Below, in pieces: positions 62,156 through 64,000 of a stretch of DNA of 64,000 nt. The notes under the pieces are model-generated. The model saw only the letters and a list, made by a program, of their open reading frames with translations. It had not been told where the DNA came from and did no database searches. The translations under genes were made by a program, and so were the position numbers. Source of the stretch: Bacteroidales bacterium (GTDB lineage Bacteria > Bacteroidota > Bacteroidia > Bacteroidales > VadinHA17). The stretch covers positions 37,728-101,727 of the forward strand of contig WXFD01000023.1 in NCBI GenBank assembly GCA_009877105.1, written 5' to 3'. The first letter of the stretch is position 1. Each line of letters starts with the position of its first letter.

Positions 62156-62180
62156 AGGAATTTAAGCTACCAGGCCTTAT

Positions 62181-62333
62181 CATGTACTCACCCCCTTTAT
62201 CCCCCTCTCTGCTGTCGCAACGAGGGGGAAAGCCGGAATTGCATAAAGTTGTTTACCGTTGTTTAAAGTTAGCACAGAAGCTCTCCCCCTTCTATATGAA
62301 ATAGAGAAGGGGGGCCGGGGGGATGAGTACATT
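62181..62333. repeat. Inverted-repeat-bounded element, copy E
   Basis: Complete copy with slight divergence at the right end (gatgagtacatt). The following bases (ggttagcagagaagtgt) are shared with the flank of copy F. Confidence 0.85.
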
Positions 62334-62407
62334 GGTTAGCAGAGAAGTGTACCTGAGGAGATGAGCCCATAAGACGAATCCCCCGAATCGGGTCGTTGTA
62401 CTTTGCA

Positions 62408-62560
62408 CATGTACTCACCCCCTTAATCCCCCTCTCTGCTGTGCAAAGAGGGGGAAGGCCTGGAATTGTTTAAGGTTGTTTACCGTTGTTTTTACACTGG
62501 TTGTGAAGCTCTCCCCCTTCTATATGAAATAGAGAAGGGGGCTGGGGGGATGAGTATATT
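62408..62560. repeat. Inverted-repeat-bounded element, copy F, plus right-end remnant
   Basis: Complete copy. About 25 bases later, the right-end sequence gatgagtacatg appears again near 62585-62596 with acctccaggggctgaat behind it, as after copy D, so an older or deleted copy probably lay here. Confidence 0.82.
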
Positions 62561-62658
62561 GGTTAGCAGAGAAGTGTGCTGAGGGGATGAGTACATGACC
62601 TCCAGGGGCTGAATCCGAATAATCTTTCCATCAGCATGAGAAAAAATCCCGTTAAAGT

Positions 62659-62694
62659 TTTGAAATTTCCAAACAACGAGTAACTTTGTTACTC
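62659..62694 (+). promoter_or_regulatory. Promoter with overlapping palindromic operator of the winged-helix gene
   Basis: TTTG at 62659-62662, 18 bases, then TAACTTTG at 62681-62688 gives a consensus promoter. The -7 element is embedded in the perfect palindrome gagtaac-ttt-gttactc (62678-62694). The ATG is 16 bases further, at 62711. A regulator bound there would block transcription, which fits autoregulation by the winged-helix protein encoded downstream. Confidence 0.6.
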
Positions 62695-62710
62695 ATTAAT
62701 CAGGTCCTAA

Positions 62711-63259
62711 ATGCTTGACAGCCTCGTCACATCACAGACCAGGATAAAGCTGCTGAAGAAGTTTTTTCTCAACAGCAGCACCAGGGCGCATCTCCGCGGA
62801 TTGGAATCCGAGTTCGGGGAATCATCCAATGCCATACGCGTGGAACTGAACCGCTTCGAGGGAGCCGGATTGCTCAGGTCATACCCCGACGGCAACAAGA
62901 AAATCTACCAGGCCAATCCCAAGCACCCGCTTTTTAGGGATATTCACAGCATCATCCTGAAGGAGACGGGCATTGACAGGGTTATTGAAAAGGTGATTCA
63001 CCGTCTTGGCAATCTCGAGAGCGTGCACCTTACCGGCGATTTTGCGCGCGGAAAGGACAGCCCCGTGATTGAACTCATCCTTACAGGAGCAGATATTGAT
63101 CGTGAATATCTTGCTCGTAAAATTGTGCAGGCTGAGGAGCTTGTAGGACGAAAGGTTAGTTATATTGTGCTCGAACCCCATGAGACGGAGATCCACCTGG
63201 GAAAATTAAAGCCCGCGGAGCTTCTGCTGTTGTGGAAGAGCGATGGAGAGAACGGGTGA
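62711..63259 (+). CDS. Winged-helix regulator with degenerate nucleotidyltransferase domain
   Basis: A 182-residue protein. The first 75 residues form a winged helix-turn-helix (TSQTRIKLLKKFFLNS and on to NRFEGAGLLRSYPDGNKKIY). The second half resembles a MNT-type nucleotidyltransferase domain, but the catalytic GSxxxGxxxxxSDxD is degraded to GDFARGKDSPVIELIL, without the second Asp at the usual place, so it is probably a sensing rather than catalytic domain. It may regulate its own promoter through the palindrome described above. Similar proteins occur near Bacteroidota polysaccharide loci. Confidence 0.7.
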   Translation: MLDSLVTSQTRIKLLKKFFLNSSTRAHLRGLESEFGESSNAIRVELNRFEGAGLLRSYPDGNKKIYQANPKHPLFRDIHSIILKETGIDRVIEKVIHRLGNLESVHLTGDFARGKDSPVIELILTGADIDREYLARKIVQAEELVGRKVSYIVLEPHETEIHLGKLKPAELLLLWKSDGENG

Positions 63260-63279
63260 TGGGGAGAAGGTGAGAAGAA

Positions 63280-63365
63280 GAGGTATTCAGTAATCGGTAT
63301 TCAGTATTCGGTATACACTCAATCTCATGACAAACCGAATACTGAACACCGAACACCGAATACCG
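63280..63365. repeat. Imperfect inverted repeat built from short ggtattcag-type units
   Basis: The left part (ggtattcagtaatcggtatt with further tattcggtat) is mirrored by the right part (aaccgaatactgaacaccg and on). The arms pair imperfectly and the whole can fold to a long hairpin. No gene inside; it lies 20 bases after the winged-helix gene. Confidence 0.6.
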
Positions 63366-63449
63366 TTATAAAGGACACCGCGTACCGCGAAACAGTTGGC
63401 CAGGGCTTAAAAACCCCCTGTGGCTGACGGGGCGGAAGCATGCAAAAAA

Positions 63450-63585
63450 GTTTATGGTTTCGTGTTTCGAGTTTCGTGTTTCGTGTTTCGGGTTTATAGT
63501 TTCAAGTTCAAAGTTTCAAGTTTCAAGTTTCGGGTTTCGAGTTTCGTGTTTCGTGTTTATGGTTTCGAGTTTTGTGTTTCGTGTT
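63450..63585. repeat. Tandem GTTTCGN-type simple repeat upstream of the four-helix-bundle gene
   Basis: A run of about nineteen seven-base-like units, mostly gtttcgt, gtttcga, gtttcgg and gtttcaa, ending 6 bases before the ATG at 63592. Its position directly ahead of a four-helix-bundle gene is noteworthy. Confidence 0.8.
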
Positions 63586-63591
63586 AATTGA

Positions 63592-63978
63592 ATGAAGATC
63601 ACCAGGTTTGAAGATTTGGAAGTATGGCAGGAAGCCAGGGAGATTTGTAAAATAGTCTATGATATTACATCAATTGAACCATGTAAACAGGATTTTAAAT
63701 TCAGAGATCAAATTAGGGCAACAGCTGGTTCGATTATGGACAATATTGCAGAGGGATTTGACCGTGGAGGAAACAAAGAATTCATACAATTTTTATCAAT
63801 ATCCAGAGGCTCAGTAGCGGAACTTCGATCTCAATCATACCGTGCTTTCGATGTTAAACATATAACAGAAACTCAACTGGAAGAGCTATTAACAAGAACA
63901 GACAGTATAAGTCGGAAAATCTATAGCCTGATACAACATCTTAAAAATTCAGATATCAAAGGCCTCAAATATAAATAA
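63592..63978 (+). CDS. Four-helix bundle protein (23S rRNA intervening-sequence-type)
   Basis: A 128-residue protein of the S23 or four-helix bundle family: FEDLEVWQEAREICKIVYDIT, then RDQIRATAGSIMDNIAEGFDRGG and KEFIQFLSISRGSVAELRSQSYRAF, all family hallmarks. These proteins were first seen encoded in intervening sequences of 23S rRNA genes and are now common as free-standing genes; their function is unknown. The gene is AT-rich compared with its surroundings. It is complete, ending 22 bases before the window edge. Confidence 0.88.
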   Translation: MKITRFEDLEVWQEAREICKIVYDITSIEPCKQDFKFRDQIRATAGSIMDNIAEGFDRGGNKEFIQFLSISRGSVAELRSQSYRAFDVKHITETQLEELLTRTDSISRKIYSLIQHLKNSDIKGLKYK

Positions 63979-64000
63979 CTTGTAACAACAAACCCGCAAC

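Noticed and set aside
60966..62596. Possible CRISPR array in the repeated region
   Set aside because: The repeats are 152 bases, contain hairpins and terminal inverted repeats, and are separated by duplicated spacers or a gene, not by unique spacers of uniform size. No cas genes are present.

Overview
The window looks like a chromosomal segment of a Bacteroidota bacterium, most likely a Bacteroidales relative. The evidence is the gene families present (DUF4251, DUF4197, UpxY-type NusG paralog, Wzi-like capsule protein, a type IX-secreted surface protein, a DksA/TraR protein that has lost its zinc cysteines, thioester alpha-2-macroglobulin paired with PBP1C) and many matches to the Bacteroidota promoter pattern TTTG-N19/20-TAnnTTTG. 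The species cannot be read from the sequence.

Layout. 1-3.9 kb: an amino-sugar/glycolysis operon (5'-truncated PPi-dependent phosphofructokinase, PIG-L deacetylase, SIS protein, ROK kinase, small membrane protein). 4-10 kb: acyl-CoA ligase, IspD, DUF4197 lipoprotein, GNAT-like protein, GH29 fucosidase and tRNA-Val(GAC). 10-17 kb, minus strand: a set I read as an envelope or lipid-modifying cluster (DedA/ATP-grasp fusion, diacylglycerol-kinase-like enzyme, beta-propeller phosphoesterase, exported PIG-L deacetylase). 17-31 kb: PruA, CorA, a NUDIX/DUF2007 pair, PBP1C with a giant alpha-2-macroglobulin, and DNA primase. 31-38 kb: sirtuin, UbiX, YhbP-like flavin protein, riboflavin synthase, an octamer repeat array, IleS and a DksA-like protein. 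38-60 kb: surface polysaccharide genes (UpxY, GDP-fucose synthase, GDP-mannose dehydratase, a nucleotidyltransferase/GHMP-kinase fusion, UDP-glucuronate epimerase, sugar transferase, Wzi, small conserved peptide, nucleotidyltransferase, VanZ, NodB-like deacetylase), mixed with housekeeping and secreted genes. 61-64 kb: an accessory, repeat-rich end with 152-bp inverted-repeat-bounded elements around a DUF559 nuclease gene, a winged-helix/nucleotidyltransferase regulator with a palindromic operator on its promoter, and a four-helix-bundle gene behind a GTTTCG repeat.

How the parts fit. The first operon could deacetylate, deaminate or isomerise, and phosphorylate amino sugars and feed them to PPi-dependent glycolysis. 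GMD and Fcl make GDP-L-fucose, the adjacent kinase/nucleotidyltransferase fusion probably activates another sugar, and the sugar transferase and Wzi point to export of a capsule or exopolysaccharide. Fucosidase and mutarotase suggest fucose or rhamnose turnover nearby.

The least explained items are the DedA/ATP-grasp lipid cluster, the nucleotidyltransferase/GHMP fusion, the small peptide gene ahead of Wzi, and the inverted-repeat elements associated with DUF559. No prophage, CRISPR array, insertion sequence with a transposase, or rRNA gene was seen.
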